Positions 24,549-31,748 of a stretch of 64,000 bases of DNA are shown piece by piece; position 1 is the first letter of the stretch, and each line of letters starts with the position of its first letter. This DNA is from Streptomyces omiyaensis. GTDB lineage: Bacteria > Actinomycetota > Actinomycetes > Streptomycetales > Streptomycetaceae. Location: positions 124,001 through 188,000 of the forward strand of contig NZ_BMVV01000001.1 in the NCBI RefSeq assembly GCF_014650895.1, given 5' to 3'. The notes under the pieces are model-generated. The model saw only the letters and a program-made list of their open reading frames with translations, was not told the origin of the DNA and made no database searches. The translations under genes were made by a program, and so were the position numbers.

Positions 24549-25787
24549 TTGCGTACGACGCTGAAGCGGGGACTGGCATCCCTGCTGGGCCTCGCCGCCC
24601 TGGGGGCCCTCGGGGTGGCGACCGCCGCCCCCGCCCAGGCGGAGCCGAGCGACTGCCCGAAGGGCTACTTCTGCGCCTGGACGACGGCGCACGCCACGGG
24701 CACGATGCTCAAGACGACCACGAGCCTGCCGACCCTCGGCACCTGGGACAACAAGATCCAGGCCGTCTCCAACCGCACGGACAAGTACGCCTGCGGCTAC
24801 GACGAGCCCCACTACACGACGTCCTACTGGAGCGTCGGCACCCGCGAGCCCGACCCGGGCGGCACGGAGTGGGGATACATGGGCATGCACTCGCTGAGCT
24901 CGCTGAAGCTCGTCCCCACGGAGCGCGAGTGCACGGGCCCCGCGTACCCCTCCTGGAACGTCTTCAGCGAGTCCTCGACCCGCTCCTCCTTCGCCAACAT
25001 GGACGGCAACCTCTCGGCGGACCTCCTGGTCCGCGACAAGACCGGCCGCCTCTGGTTCCTCCCGGGCAACGGCACCGGCAAGCTGGTCGGCTCCGGCGGC
25101 TGGAACGCGATGAACGCCCTCACCCGGCACGGGGACTTCTCCGGTGACGGCAGGGAGGACGTGATCGCCCGCGAGGCGTCCACCGGCAAGCTCTGGCTGT
25201 ACAAGGGCTCCGGCACGGGTGCGCTCGGCTCCCGCCTGCTGATCGGTTCCGGCGGCTGGAACTCGATGAACCGCCCGACCGCCGTCGGGGACATGACCGG
25301 CGACGGCCGCTCGGACCTCCTCGCGGTGGAGAAGTCCACGGGCAAGCTGTGGCTCTACCCCGGTACGGCCTCCGGCGCCCTCGGCGCCCGCAAGCTGGTC
25401 GGCTCCGGCGGCTGGAACGCGATGAACGCGCTGGTCGCCCCCGGTGACCTGAACGGCGACGGCAAGGACGACCTCCTCGTCCGCGAGGCCTCCACCGGCA
25501 AGCTCTGGCGCTACCCGACCAGGACCGGCGGCCTCGGCACCCGGGCCCTCGTCGGCAGCGGCTGGAACGTGATGACCACGTTCGTCGGGATCGGCAACGT
25601 CGAGTACGGCGAGCCCAACGACCTGCTGACCATCACCGGCAGCGGCGCCTCGACGTCCCTCACGGGCAACTCCTGCCAGGGCGCGGGCTGCATGATGGTC
25701 TACACGGGCAAGGGCACCGGCGGCCTGAACCCGGGCTTCGGCCACGAGAGCGACTACAACTGGGACGACATGAACGCGGTCTTCTAG
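24549..25787 (+). CDS. Secreted FG-GAP/VCBS-repeat protein with I36-like N-terminal domain (copy 2)
   Basis: Paralogue of 23253-24476, 412 residues. TTG start at 24549 with GAGGAACG upstream; signal peptide (KRGLASLLGLAALGALG, cleavage near APAQA-E), then CPKGYFCAWTTAHATG of the I36-like domain and FG-GAP-like repeats with STGKLWLYPG strands. The extreme C-terminus differs from copy 1, including a two-cysteine insertion (GNSCQGAGCMMVY). Tandem arrangement suggests duplication; both probably share a promoter upstream of 23253, or each has its own. A bidirectional terminator follows at 25798-25840. Confidence 0.85.
   Translation: MRTTLKRGLASLLGLAALGALGVATAAPAQAEPSDCPKGYFCAWTTAHATGTMLKTTTSLPTLGTWDNKIQAVSNRTDKYACGYDEPHYTTSYWSVGTREPDPGGTEWGYMGMHSLSSLKLVPTERECTGPAYPSWNVFSESSTRSSFANMDGNLSADLLVRDKTGRLWFLPGNGTGKLVGSGGWNAMNALTRHGDFSGDGREDVIAREASTGKLWLYKGSGTGALGSRLLIGSGGWNSMNRPTAVGDMTGDGRSDLLAVEKSTGKLWLYPGTASGALGARKLVGSGGWNAMNALVAPGDLNGDGKDDLLVREASTGKLWRYPTRTGGLGTRALVGSGWNVMTTFVGIGNVEYGEPNDLLTITGSGASTSLTGNSCQGAGCMMVYTGKGTGGLNPGFGHESDYNWDDMNAVF
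25042..25203 (+). repeat. 162-nt block identical to 23749-23910 (second copy)
   Basis: Second copy of the identical block inside the downstream paralogue; spacing between copies is 1293 nt. Confidence 0.9.
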
Positions 25788-25797
25788 CGCTCGCACC

Positions 25798-25840
25798 CAC
25801 CGCAGGGCCTCCGCCCCGGAGAGGGGGAGGCCCTGTGGTG
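25798..25840. terminator. Bidirectional terminator between secreted protein and DUF397 gene
   Basis: CACCGCAGGGCCTCC (25798-25812) pairs with GGAGGCCCTGTGGTG (25826-25840), 15 bp with one G-U, 13-nt loop. It lies 10 nt after the plus-strand stop region and 10 nt from the minus-strand DUF397 stop. Confidence 0.75.
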
Positions 25841-25849
25841 TGCCGCCGC

Positions 25850-26083
25850 CTACTTCACGCGCCGCAGGAACGCGTCCCACGCGTCGGGGGAGACGGAGAG
25901 GGACGGAATGGTGGTGTCCTTGGAGTCACGGACGTGCACGGAGTGCACACAGGCGGCGACCTCGACGCATTCGCCTTGATCGACGCTGTACGAGGACTTC
26001 GTCCAGCCGACGGCGACCTCGACGCAGTTGCCGCCCTGATCGCCGCTGTAGCTGCTCTTGAACCACTTGAGGTCGGAACTCAT
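25850..26083 (-). CDS. DUF397 protein with duplicated N-terminal motif
   Basis: Small protein of 77 residues of the DUF397 family, normally about 60-65 residues. The family motif WFKSSYSGDQGGNCVEVA is followed by a second copy, WTKSSYSVDQGECVEVAA, and then the usual VHVRDSKD and C-terminal SPDAWDAFLRRVK. The corresponding DNA is repeated too. The ATG overlaps the stop of the XRE regulator by 4 nt, so both are co-translated. DUF397 proteins accompany XRE-DUF5753 regulators across Streptomyces (WhiJ-type developmental pairs) and are thought to modulate the partner; inference here. Confidence 0.88.
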   Translation of the reverse strand: MSSDLKWFKSSYSGDQGGNCVEVAVGWTKSSYSVDQGECVEVAACVHSVHVRDSKDTTIPSLSVSPDAWDAFLRRVK

Positions 26084-26901
26084 AGCTCTCGTGCCACCTG
26101 TTCGATGAGTCGTACGGAGTGCTCCGGGGTGTGGGCCTGTGCCCGTAGCGCGCTGTAGCGGGCGAAGCTGTCCCCCACCTCCGGCTGTTCGGTCAGAATG
26201 TAACTGCTGCCCTGCCCTTCGACGTATACCAGTTGCCCCTTGCGCTCCTCGGTTTCCAGCAACATGAAAGGGCCGTTGAGCCCGGCGTGGACGTGCCGTG
26301 TCTCGTCCATCACCTGGATGGTGACATTGCGCAGCTCAGCGACCACATCCCGGACGTGGAGAAGGTTTTTCCGGACGATGTCCGGCCCGCCGATCGGCCG
26401 CCGGAGCGCAGACACCTCCAGGACGAAAGTCACCAGGGGAGCGGGCTTTCGGTAGAAGACCTCCTGGCGCTTGAGCCGCGCGACGACATGCGTCTCGATC
26501 TCCTCGTCATCCAGGGCCGGGACGGCGCACCTGAAAACGGACCGCGCGTAATCGGCGGTCTGGAGCAGCCCCGGCACCAGATGGGTTTCGTAGCAGTGGA
26601 TCCCGGCGGCCCTTATCTCCTCCTCCAAATAGTCCTCGAACCAAGGAGCGACCCCACTCGCCACAACCTCCTCCGCCAGCTTCAGCAGTGCACCCTGTGC
26701 ACCCAGCAGCGGATCCACGGTCGGGACGAAATCGCCCTTCGGGTGCCGCAGGCCACGCTCGATCATGGCCACCTGGGACTTGGAATATCCGGTCTCCCTG
26801 CCCACGGCCTCCTGCGAGTACTTGGCCCGCTCGCGATAGAACCGCAGCATCATTCCGAACGTCTTCGCGGCTCCGGCGCCCTGCTTGCTCTCCTTGTTCA
26901 C
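26080..26901 (-). CDS. XRE-family regulator with DUF5753 domain
   Basis: DNA-binding protein of 273 residues: N-terminal Cro/CI helix-turn-helix at about 10-70 (LRFYRERAKYSQEAVGRETG, SKSQVAMIERGLRHPKGDF), then the DUF5753 ligand-binding-like domain with the family motif EEIRAAGIHCYETHLVPGLL and HVVARLKRQEVF. GTG at 26901 preceded by GGGGAGGCGGGG is the start; the ORF's upstream part to 27012 overlaps the divergent gene's promoter. Codon use is visibly less GC-biased than surrounding genes, suggesting accessory status. Forms a WhiJ-like unit with the downstream DUF397 gene and faces a small unknown gene. Confidence 0.88.
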   Translation of the reverse strand: MNKESKQGAGAAKTFGMMLRFYRERAKYSQEAVGRETGYSKSQVAMIERGLRHPKGDFVPTVDPLLGAQGALLKLAEEVVASGVAPWFEDYLEEEIRAAGIHCYETHLVPGLLQTADYARSVFRCAVPALDDEEIETHVVARLKRQEVFYRKPAPLVTFVLEVSALRRPIGGPDIVRKNLLHVRDVVAELRNVTIQVMDETRHVHAGLNGPFMLLETEERKGQLVYVEGQGSSYILTEQPEVGDSFARYSALRAQAHTPEHSVRLIEQVAREL

Positions 26902-26983
26902 ACCCCGCCTCCCCGAGTGCACAGTCCTGCACAACATCACTGTGTCCCTGGCGACAGCAGACCACGCTCGGAAAGCTGGCCGC

Positions 26984-27394
26984 ATGAATCTGCGCAAGTC
27001 GCTTGACAGCAAGCCCAGCTGGGTTCCCGGGACCGGTCACGCCCTCCGTCTCGCCGGCGTGCACTTCGACGCCGTGCGGATCGGCGGGTATCTCGGGGAG
27101 GAGGTGGCGTACCGGCTGATGGAGTTCACGGACTTCCGCGCGGGGCCGATCGTGCGGGAGGCGACGCGAGGGCGGAACCTCTATTTCCTCCTGGCGCCGG
27201 GTACGGCCTCCGGGGGCGCGTGGCCCGCCCCGGTGCGGGCGCTCTGCGGCAACGGGGGCGGCGAGTCGTACGTCGGGATCCCGGCGCTCGACGGGACGAC
27301 CTGGCCGCTCGGCTGGAGGTCGCTCCCGACGCTCGAAGATCCGTTCGTGGAGGGAGAGTTGTTGCGCCGGACGGTGGAGCGTGCGCTACGGTGA
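26984..27394 (+). CDS. Hypothetical protein (136 aa), divergent from XRE/DUF397
   Basis: Soluble protein starting at ATG 26984, MNLRKSLDSKPSWVPGTG, with no domain I recognise. Composition is Gly/Leu/Arg-rich; a central YLGEEVAYRLMEFTDF segment and TWPLGWRSLP near the end are the only distinctive parts. It is divergent from the XRE regulator with an 82-bp gap, the typical position of an XRE-DUF397 target gene. Function unknown. Confidence 0.6.
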   Translation: MNLRKSLDSKPSWVPGTGHALRLAGVHFDAVRIGGYLGEEVAYRLMEFTDFRAGPIVREATRGRNLYFLLAPGTASGGAWPAPVRALCGNGGGESYVGIPALDGTTWPLGWRSLPTLEDPFVEGELLRRTVERALR

Positions 27395-27489
27395 CGCCAT
27401 CATCACGCTCCGTGAAGGGAGCGGCCCCCGGGGGTGCGCCAACACCATCCGAGGGCCTTCACCGCCAGTGGATCAGGAGTCCACCAGAA

Positions 27490-28668
27490 ATGCTTCGGCA
27501 TGCTATCGCGCCCTTGTCGGCGTACACGAAGGTCTCGCACAGCGTCGTCCGGAATCCGCGACTGACCAGCGACGCCAAAGTCCTCCTCTGCTACCTCCAG
27601 GGCCTGCCGGAGAGCTCCGCGACGTCGAAGGCCCTGGGTGAGCACGCCGCCGACCTGGGCATGAAGCCGCGGGCGTACCAGCGGGCGAAGGAATCCCTCG
27701 CCGCATGCGGATATCTGCACGAATGGCGATGGCAGGGCGGCCGGGGCCGCTGGATCACCGAACAGCTCGTCGCGAACGTCACCCTCACGCGTGACGAGGC
27801 GACGGCCCTGCGGGACGGCGACCGGTCACCGACCGTGCCCGATCCGACGGTCGGCGGACCGGCCCCCTCGGAACCCGGCGGCTCTCCCCAGGACGAAGAC
27901 GGAGAGAAGAACAACCCCCTACCCCCCACCGGCCGCCCGCCGTCGCCGGACGCGGGGGACCGGGAGGAGCCGGAGGAGCGGGGAGGGCGGGGAAGTCCGG
28001 AGCGGGCCCGGGCCGAGGCCCAGGAGCGGGCCCGGGCCGAGGTCCGGGAGCGGCCCGAGGTCCCGCCCCCGGCCCCCGCCGCCGGTGACCCCGGCCCCGG
28101 CTCCGAATCCGACTCCGCTCCCGGCTCCGATCCCGACCCCGGCCCCGAACTCGTCCGCGCCGAGCGGCTCCTGCTGACCCTCCACCACGCCCACCGCGAC
28201 CTGCGGCTCGGCGTCCGGGAGGCGCGGGCCCTCGCCGCCGTGGCCGCGGAATGGCTCCGGCGGGGCGTCTCGGCGGGCGACCTCCGCCACGCGCTGACGG
28301 CGCATCTGCCGCGGACCGGCGTCCGCTCGGCGGCGGGGTTCCTGCGGCACCGGCTGACGGAGAAGCTCCCGCCGGAGACGCCGCCGGAGGCCCCGTTCGG
28401 CGAGGCGCCGCGCCCGGCGCCCGGGCCGCTCGTGGAGTGCGAGGGGGCGGGGGAGCCCCACGTGTTCCGGCCGGTCGCGGGCGAGACCCGCTGCGGTCCC
28501 TGCCGCCGCGAGGCGGCCCGCGGGGAAGCCTTCGGGGCCCCGCGCCCGGAGGTCCGGCCCGCCCGCGCGGACTGGCGCGGACGCGTCGCCGAGGCCTTCG
28601 CCGAACGCCCGGGCGCCGCCTGGGGCGTGCTCCACGGTGCGGCGGGGGCCGAAGCGTCCGGAGGCTAG
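27490..28668 (+). CDS. Helix-turn-helix protein with long disordered middle region
   Basis: Protein of 392 residues. Residues ~1-90 resemble a winged-helix/replication-initiator-like domain: VVRNPRLTSDAKVLLCYLQG, LGMKPRAYQRAKESLAACGY, and a basic wing RWQGGRGRWITEQLV. Residues ~100-215 are Pro/Glu/Ser-rich low complexity. The C-terminal part is helical, with an ECEGAGEPH...ETRCGPC arrangement (Cys, His, Cys-x2-Cys) that could bind zinc. ATG at 27490; the open frame back to 27220 is a shadow. No replication origin or mobility genes are adjacent, so a host regulator is more likely than a plasmid Rep. Confidence 0.68.
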   Translation: MLRHAIAPLSAYTKVSHSVVRNPRLTSDAKVLLCYLQGLPESSATSKALGEHAADLGMKPRAYQRAKESLAACGYLHEWRWQGGRGRWITEQLVANVTLTRDEATALRDGDRSPTVPDPTVGGPAPSEPGGSPQDEDGEKNNPLPPTGRPPSPDAGDREEPEERGGRGSPERARAEAQERARAEVRERPEVPPPAPAAGDPGPGSESDSAPGSDPDPGPELVRAERLLLTLHHAHRDLRLGVREARALAAVAAEWLRRGVSAGDLRHALTAHLPRTGVRSAAGFLRHRLTEKLPPETPPEAPFGEAPRPAPGPLVECEGAGEPHVFRPVAGETRCGPCRREAARGEAFGAPRPEVRPARADWRGRVAEAFAERPGAAWGVLHGAAGAEASGG

Positions 28669-28719
28669 CGTGCGGAGTCCCGCGCGGGGAGGTCCCGCGC
28701 CGGACGCCGGGAGGGCTCG

Positions 28720-29421
28720 ATGCCGGAGAAGACGCCGCGGGACGAGTGGAGGCGGCGCGTCGCCGAGCGGTTCCGCGAGGTGAACGGCGACCATCCGATG
28801 ACCGCCGCCGACGACGCCTACGTCAGCGCGCAGTTCGTCCCGCTGGACCGGCTGTGCGCCGCCCACGGGCGCGAGGCCGACCAGGTCCGGCGGCTCATGC
28901 TGGCCGGACGGCTGCCGCTCCCGGGGTACCTGCGCTCCGACGGCGCGGAGATGGTGCCGGGCGACCTGTTCGCCCTGGCGGAGGAGGCCGGCGGGGTGGA
29001 CCGGCTCGAAGCGTGGTTCACCGCGCACTGGGACGACGCCCGCGCCGGCCGGGCGGAGTGGGAGGCGTACCTCAGCGGGCGGTACGTCTGCCTGCGCGCG
29101 GTCACCCCGGCGTCGATCCTCCGCAAGGAGCACCTGACGGGGGCGATCGCCGCGGCGGAGGCCGAGCCGGACGCCGGCTCGCCCCGCTGGACGGCGCGGC
29201 TGCACGCCCTGGTCGACGAACTCGACGCGCTGGAACCGGCGTTCACGCCCTACGATCGGCTCCGCTTCGGCGGGCCGACGTCCAGGGACACCTGTGTCGA
29301 CGCCGTCCGCGCCCGCCACCCCCGCCCGGACGGCGCGCCCCGGGCGGTCGCCCCGCAGCTTCCCGGAAAACCCGTGGACGGGCCCGCGGAGGACCGCCTA
29401 CGGTGTGCCTCCACGCCCTGA
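28720..29421 (+). CDS. DUF6058-like conserved protein
   Basis: Protein of 233 residues. The segment LFALAEEAGGVDRLEAWF...EWEAYLSGRYVCLR(A)VTP matches, from memory, a family of actinobacterial proteins (DUF6058) sometimes placed near natural-product genes; the biochemical role is unknown. The N-terminus has a MerR-like helix segment (FVPLDRLCAAHGREADQVRR). No signal or membrane segment. ATG 28720 with GGGAGGG upstream. The last ~35 residues are Pro/Gly-rich and may be disordered. Confidence 0.65.
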   Translation: MPEKTPRDEWRRRVAERFREVNGDHPMTAADDAYVSAQFVPLDRLCAAHGREADQVRRLMLAGRLPLPGYLRSDGAEMVPGDLFALAEEAGGVDRLEAWFTAHWDDARAGRAEWEAYLSGRYVCLRAVTPASILRKEHLTGAIAAAEAEPDAGSPRWTARLHALVDELDALEPAFTPYDRLRFGGPTSRDTCVDAVRARHPRPDGAPRAVAPQLPGKPVDGPAEDRLRCASTP

Positions 29422-29445
29422 TGCGGACGGAAGGAGGCGAGTGCC

Positions 29446-29508
29446 GTGCTGTGCATCCCCTTCCCGCGCTCCCCTCTCCCCCGTACCGGCGTGGTCGGCC
29501 TCGTCTGA
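29446..29508 (+). CDS. Possible 20-aa upstream peptide before GNAT gene
   Basis: GTG at 29446 with an ideal AAGGAGG (29431-29437) 8 nt upstream opens MLCIPFPRSPLPRTGVVGLV then TGA, 40 nt before the acetyltransferase start. A well-placed ribosome site without any longer gene suggests a translated leader; the single early Cys does not by itself define a stalling signal. Confidence 0.3.
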   Translation: MLCIPFPRSPLPRTGVVGLV

Positions 29509-29548
29509 CCGGGAGCGCTCCGAGCAGCCTGCATCCCGGAGGAACACC

Positions 29549-30448
29549 ATGACCGGTACGGTCATCCGCTCGCTCTCCGCGAGCGACGCCCCTCTCTTCG
29601 ACGCCCTCCCCGACCCGCTGGACGCGGCCGGGGCCCATCGCCGGACCCTGTTCCGCCCCGAGTGGAAGCGCGTCGCCCTGCGCGACGGCGAGGTCGTCGC
29701 GCGCGGCGCGTGGTGGGGCGGACCCGACGACACGGAGCCCGTCAACATCAACTGGTTCGACGTCGCCGAGGGCGAGGAGGAGGCCGGAGCCGCGCTCCTG
29801 CGCTCCGCTCCCCGGCAGGTCGAGCTGGAGATCAACCTGCCCGGCGGCTGGCGGGACGAGCCCGCTCTGCGCGCCGCCGCCGAGACGCGCTTCGCCGCCG
29901 CGCGAGCCGCCGGGTACGCGCTCCTGGTGGAACGCTTCCTGTACCGCTGGACCCCGGAGCGGGGCCTCCCCGAGCGGCCCGGACGGCTGGACTTCCGCGC
30001 GGAGGCCGACGACGCCGTCTTCCTCGACGCGCTGCGCCGCATCCACTCCGTCACCCTGGACGCGCACGCGCTGCGGGCCGTCGAGGAGGGCGGCGTCGAC
30101 CAGGCCGCCCAGGAGGAGCTGGACTTCTTCCACTGGTGCCCCTCGCCGAGGGAGTGGTGGCAGGTCGCGCACACCCCCGAGGGCGACCTGGCCGGCATCC
30201 ACATCCCGGCCCACAACCCCTCCGGCCCCACCATCGGCTTCATCGGGGTCGTCCCGGAACAGCGCGGCCGCGGCTACGCCTACGACCTCCTCGCGGAGTG
30301 CGCCCACCTCCTCGTCGAGCACGGCGCCGAGTCCATCAGCGCGGCGACGGACCGGGGCAACGTCCCCATGGCCGCGAACTTCGCCAAGGCCGGCTTCCCC
30401 GTCGTCCGCGAACGGATCAACTTCCACCCGGCGGACCGGACGTCCTAG
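29549..30448 (+). CDS. GNAT-family N-acetyltransferase
   Basis: Protein of 299 residues with a C-terminal GNAT domain: the acetyl-CoA pyrophosphate loop is GVVPEQRGRGYAYDLLAE, followed by ISAATDRGNVPMAANFAKAGF, the hallmark of motif B. The N-terminal ~150 residues look like a degenerate second GNAT-type domain (IRSLSASDAPLFDALP, VNINWFDVA). Acceptor substrate is unknown. GGAGGA precedes the ATG at 29549; an in-frame GTG at 29441 would need a 3-nt SD spacing and is rejected. A 12-bp hairpin terminator follows. Confidence 0.85.
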   Translation: MTGTVIRSLSASDAPLFDALPDPLDAAGAHRRTLFRPEWKRVALRDGEVVARGAWWGGPDDTEPVNINWFDVAEGEEEAGAALLRSAPRQVELEINLPGGWRDEPALRAAAETRFAAARAAGYALLVERFLYRWTPERGLPERPGRLDFRAEADDAVFLDALRRIHSVTLDAHALRAVEEGGVDQAAQEELDFFHWCPSPREWWQVAHTPEGDLAGIHIPAHNPSGPTIGFIGVVPEQRGRGYAYDLLAECAHLLVEHGAESISAATDRGNVPMAANFAKAGFPVVRERINFHPADRTS

Positions 30449-30460
30449 CGGCCGCGCAGC

Positions 30461-30493
30461 CCCGGACCGGCCGCCGACACCGGCCGGTCCGGG
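30461..30493 (+). terminator. Hairpin after GNAT gene
   Basis: Perfect 12-bp stem CCCGGACCGGCC (30461-30472) / GGCCGGTCCGGG (30482-30493), 9-nt loop, 13 nt after the stop codon. Confidence 0.75.
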
Positions 30494-30645
30494 CCCTGCA
30501 CGCCCACGCACGCCCACGCACGGCGGCGCACGGCGGCGGGCGGCGGCGCGCCTCCCGCCGCCACCCGTGTCCGGCCGCGCCAAGAGGCACGCCTCAACCG
30601 GCACGCGCCAACCGGCACGCCCCAGGCGGTGCGCACCGGCGGGGG

Positions 30646-30694
30646 CGTACTCCGGGGGGCGACGTACTCCGGGGGCGGCGTACTCCGGGGGCGG
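30646..30694 (+). repeat. Short tandem repeat (16-17 bp x 3) in the promoter of the thioredoxin-fold gene
   Basis: Three head-to-tail copies of CGTACTCCGGGGGCGG (first copy one base longer) at 30646-30662, 30663-30678 and 30679-30694, followed by a partial fourth CGTACTAG. They end 17 nt before the GTG start at 30712. A TACTAG within the last copy could be a -10 element. Confidence 0.75.
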
Positions 30695-30711
30695 CGTACT
30701 AGCCTGGCGCG

Positions 30712-31170
30712 GTGATCCGTTCCTGGCTGCTTCCGGCCCTCCTGACCCTCGCGGGCCTGCTCGTGGCCGGGGGCCGGGCGGCGGACGGGGACGTGGTCAC
30801 CGGCCTCGTCCTCCTCGTGTTCTTCCTCCTCCTGGCCGCCGTCGGCTCCCCGCTCGTCTTCCCGAGGTCCGTCGGCGCCGCGGAGGCCCTGCGCCGCGGC
30901 GCGTCCGACGGGCGCCCGGTCGTCTACTGGCGCCCCGGCTGCGCGTTCTGCGTCCGGCTCCGGTTCCGGCTGGGCCGGCGGGCCCGCCGGGCGCACTGGG
31001 TGAACATCCGGCGCGACCCGGAGGGCGCGGCGGCGGTGCGCGCCGCGAACGGCGGCGACGAGACCGTCCCCACGGTCCTCCTGGCCGGCCGCCACCACAC
31101 CAACCCCGATCCGGCCTGGCTCCGCGACCGGATCGACGGCCTCGGCGAGGACGCCGGCCCGCCTCGGTGA
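30712..31170 (+). CDS. Membrane-anchored glutaredoxin/mycoredoxin-like protein
   Basis: Protein of 152 residues: two N-terminal hydrophobic segments (WLLPALLTLAGLLVAGG, VVTGLVLLVFFLLLAAVG), then a thioredoxin-fold domain with redox motif C-x2-C in VVYWRPGCAFCVRLRFRLG and the cis-Pro region ETVPTVLLAG. The CAFC motif and the small size match actinobacterial mycoredoxin-like proteins that reduce mycothiol mixed disulfides; the membrane anchor is an uncommon addition. GTG start at 30712 directly after a tandem repeat. Confidence 0.82.
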   Translation: MIRSWLLPALLTLAGLLVAGGRAADGDVVTGLVLLVFFLLLAAVGSPLVFPRSVGAAEALRRGASDGRPVVYWRPGCAFCVRLRFRLGRRARRAHWVNIRRDPEGAAAVRAANGGDETVPTVLLAGRHHTNPDPAWLRDRIDGLGEDAGPPR

Positions 31171-31306
31171 CGCCCGCCCGGGAGGCGCGGGGCCGCCGCG
31201 CGGCCCCGGCGGGGCGTCCCCGCGGAGGCACCGGCGGGAAGAGCGCGCGCGAGGGAGGCCGGTTCTCGCTTGTCGTCACCGGCGTCATCCGGCAGCCTGG
31301 GGAGGC

Positions 31307-31741
31307 ATGGAAGAACGCCCTGTCATGTCACCCGGTCCCTGCGAGGGAACCGACCGCGAGTACGAAGTCCTCCAGTGGGACGTCCGCGAGGGGTGCGAGG
31401 TGCGCCAGATCCTCGACCGCGTCGCGGACAAGTGGTCGCTGCTGGCCATCGCCCACCTGGACCGCCAGTCGCTCCGCTTCACCGAACTCCGCCGCCGCAT
31501 CGAGGGCATCAGCCAGCGCATGCTGACCGTGACCCTCCGTCAGCTGGAGCGGGACGGCCTGGTCCGCCGGACCGTCTACCCCGTCGTCCCGCCCCGTGTC
31601 GAGTACGCGCTCACGCCGCTCGGCGCGACCCTGCACACCACGATCCAGGCCCTGGTGACCTGGACCGAGGACCATCAGGAGGAGATCGCCCGGGCCCGCG
31701 CCGCGTTCGACGCCCGCCAGGAGGAAGTCCTGGTCTCCTGA
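31307..31741 (+). CDS. HxlR-family transcriptional regulator
   Basis: Winged-helix regulator of 144 residues. Family signature: VADKWSLLAIAHL, RFTELRRRIEGISQRMLTVTLRQLERDGLV and the wing RTVYPVVPPRVEYALTPLG. One cysteine near the N-terminus (VREGCEVRQILDRV) sits at the position used for thiol or aldehyde sensing in some HxlR/MarR2 proteins. ATG 31307 with GGGGAGG upstream. No adjacent oxidoreductase on the other side, but the upstream redoxin gene makes a redox role possible. Confidence 0.9.
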   Translation: MEERPVMSPGPCEGTDREYEVLQWDVREGCEVRQILDRVADKWSLLAIAHLDRQSLRFTELRRRIEGISQRMLTVTLRQLERDGLVRRTVYPVVPPRVEYALTPLGATLHTTIQALVTWTEDHQEEIARARAAFDARQEEVLVS

Positions 31742-31748
31742 ACCCCCG

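Noticed and set aside
29441..29548. N-terminal extension of the GNAT gene from GTG 29441
   Set aside because: SD spacing would be only 3 nt and the translation is Ser/Pro-rich; ATG 29549 has its own GGAGGA.
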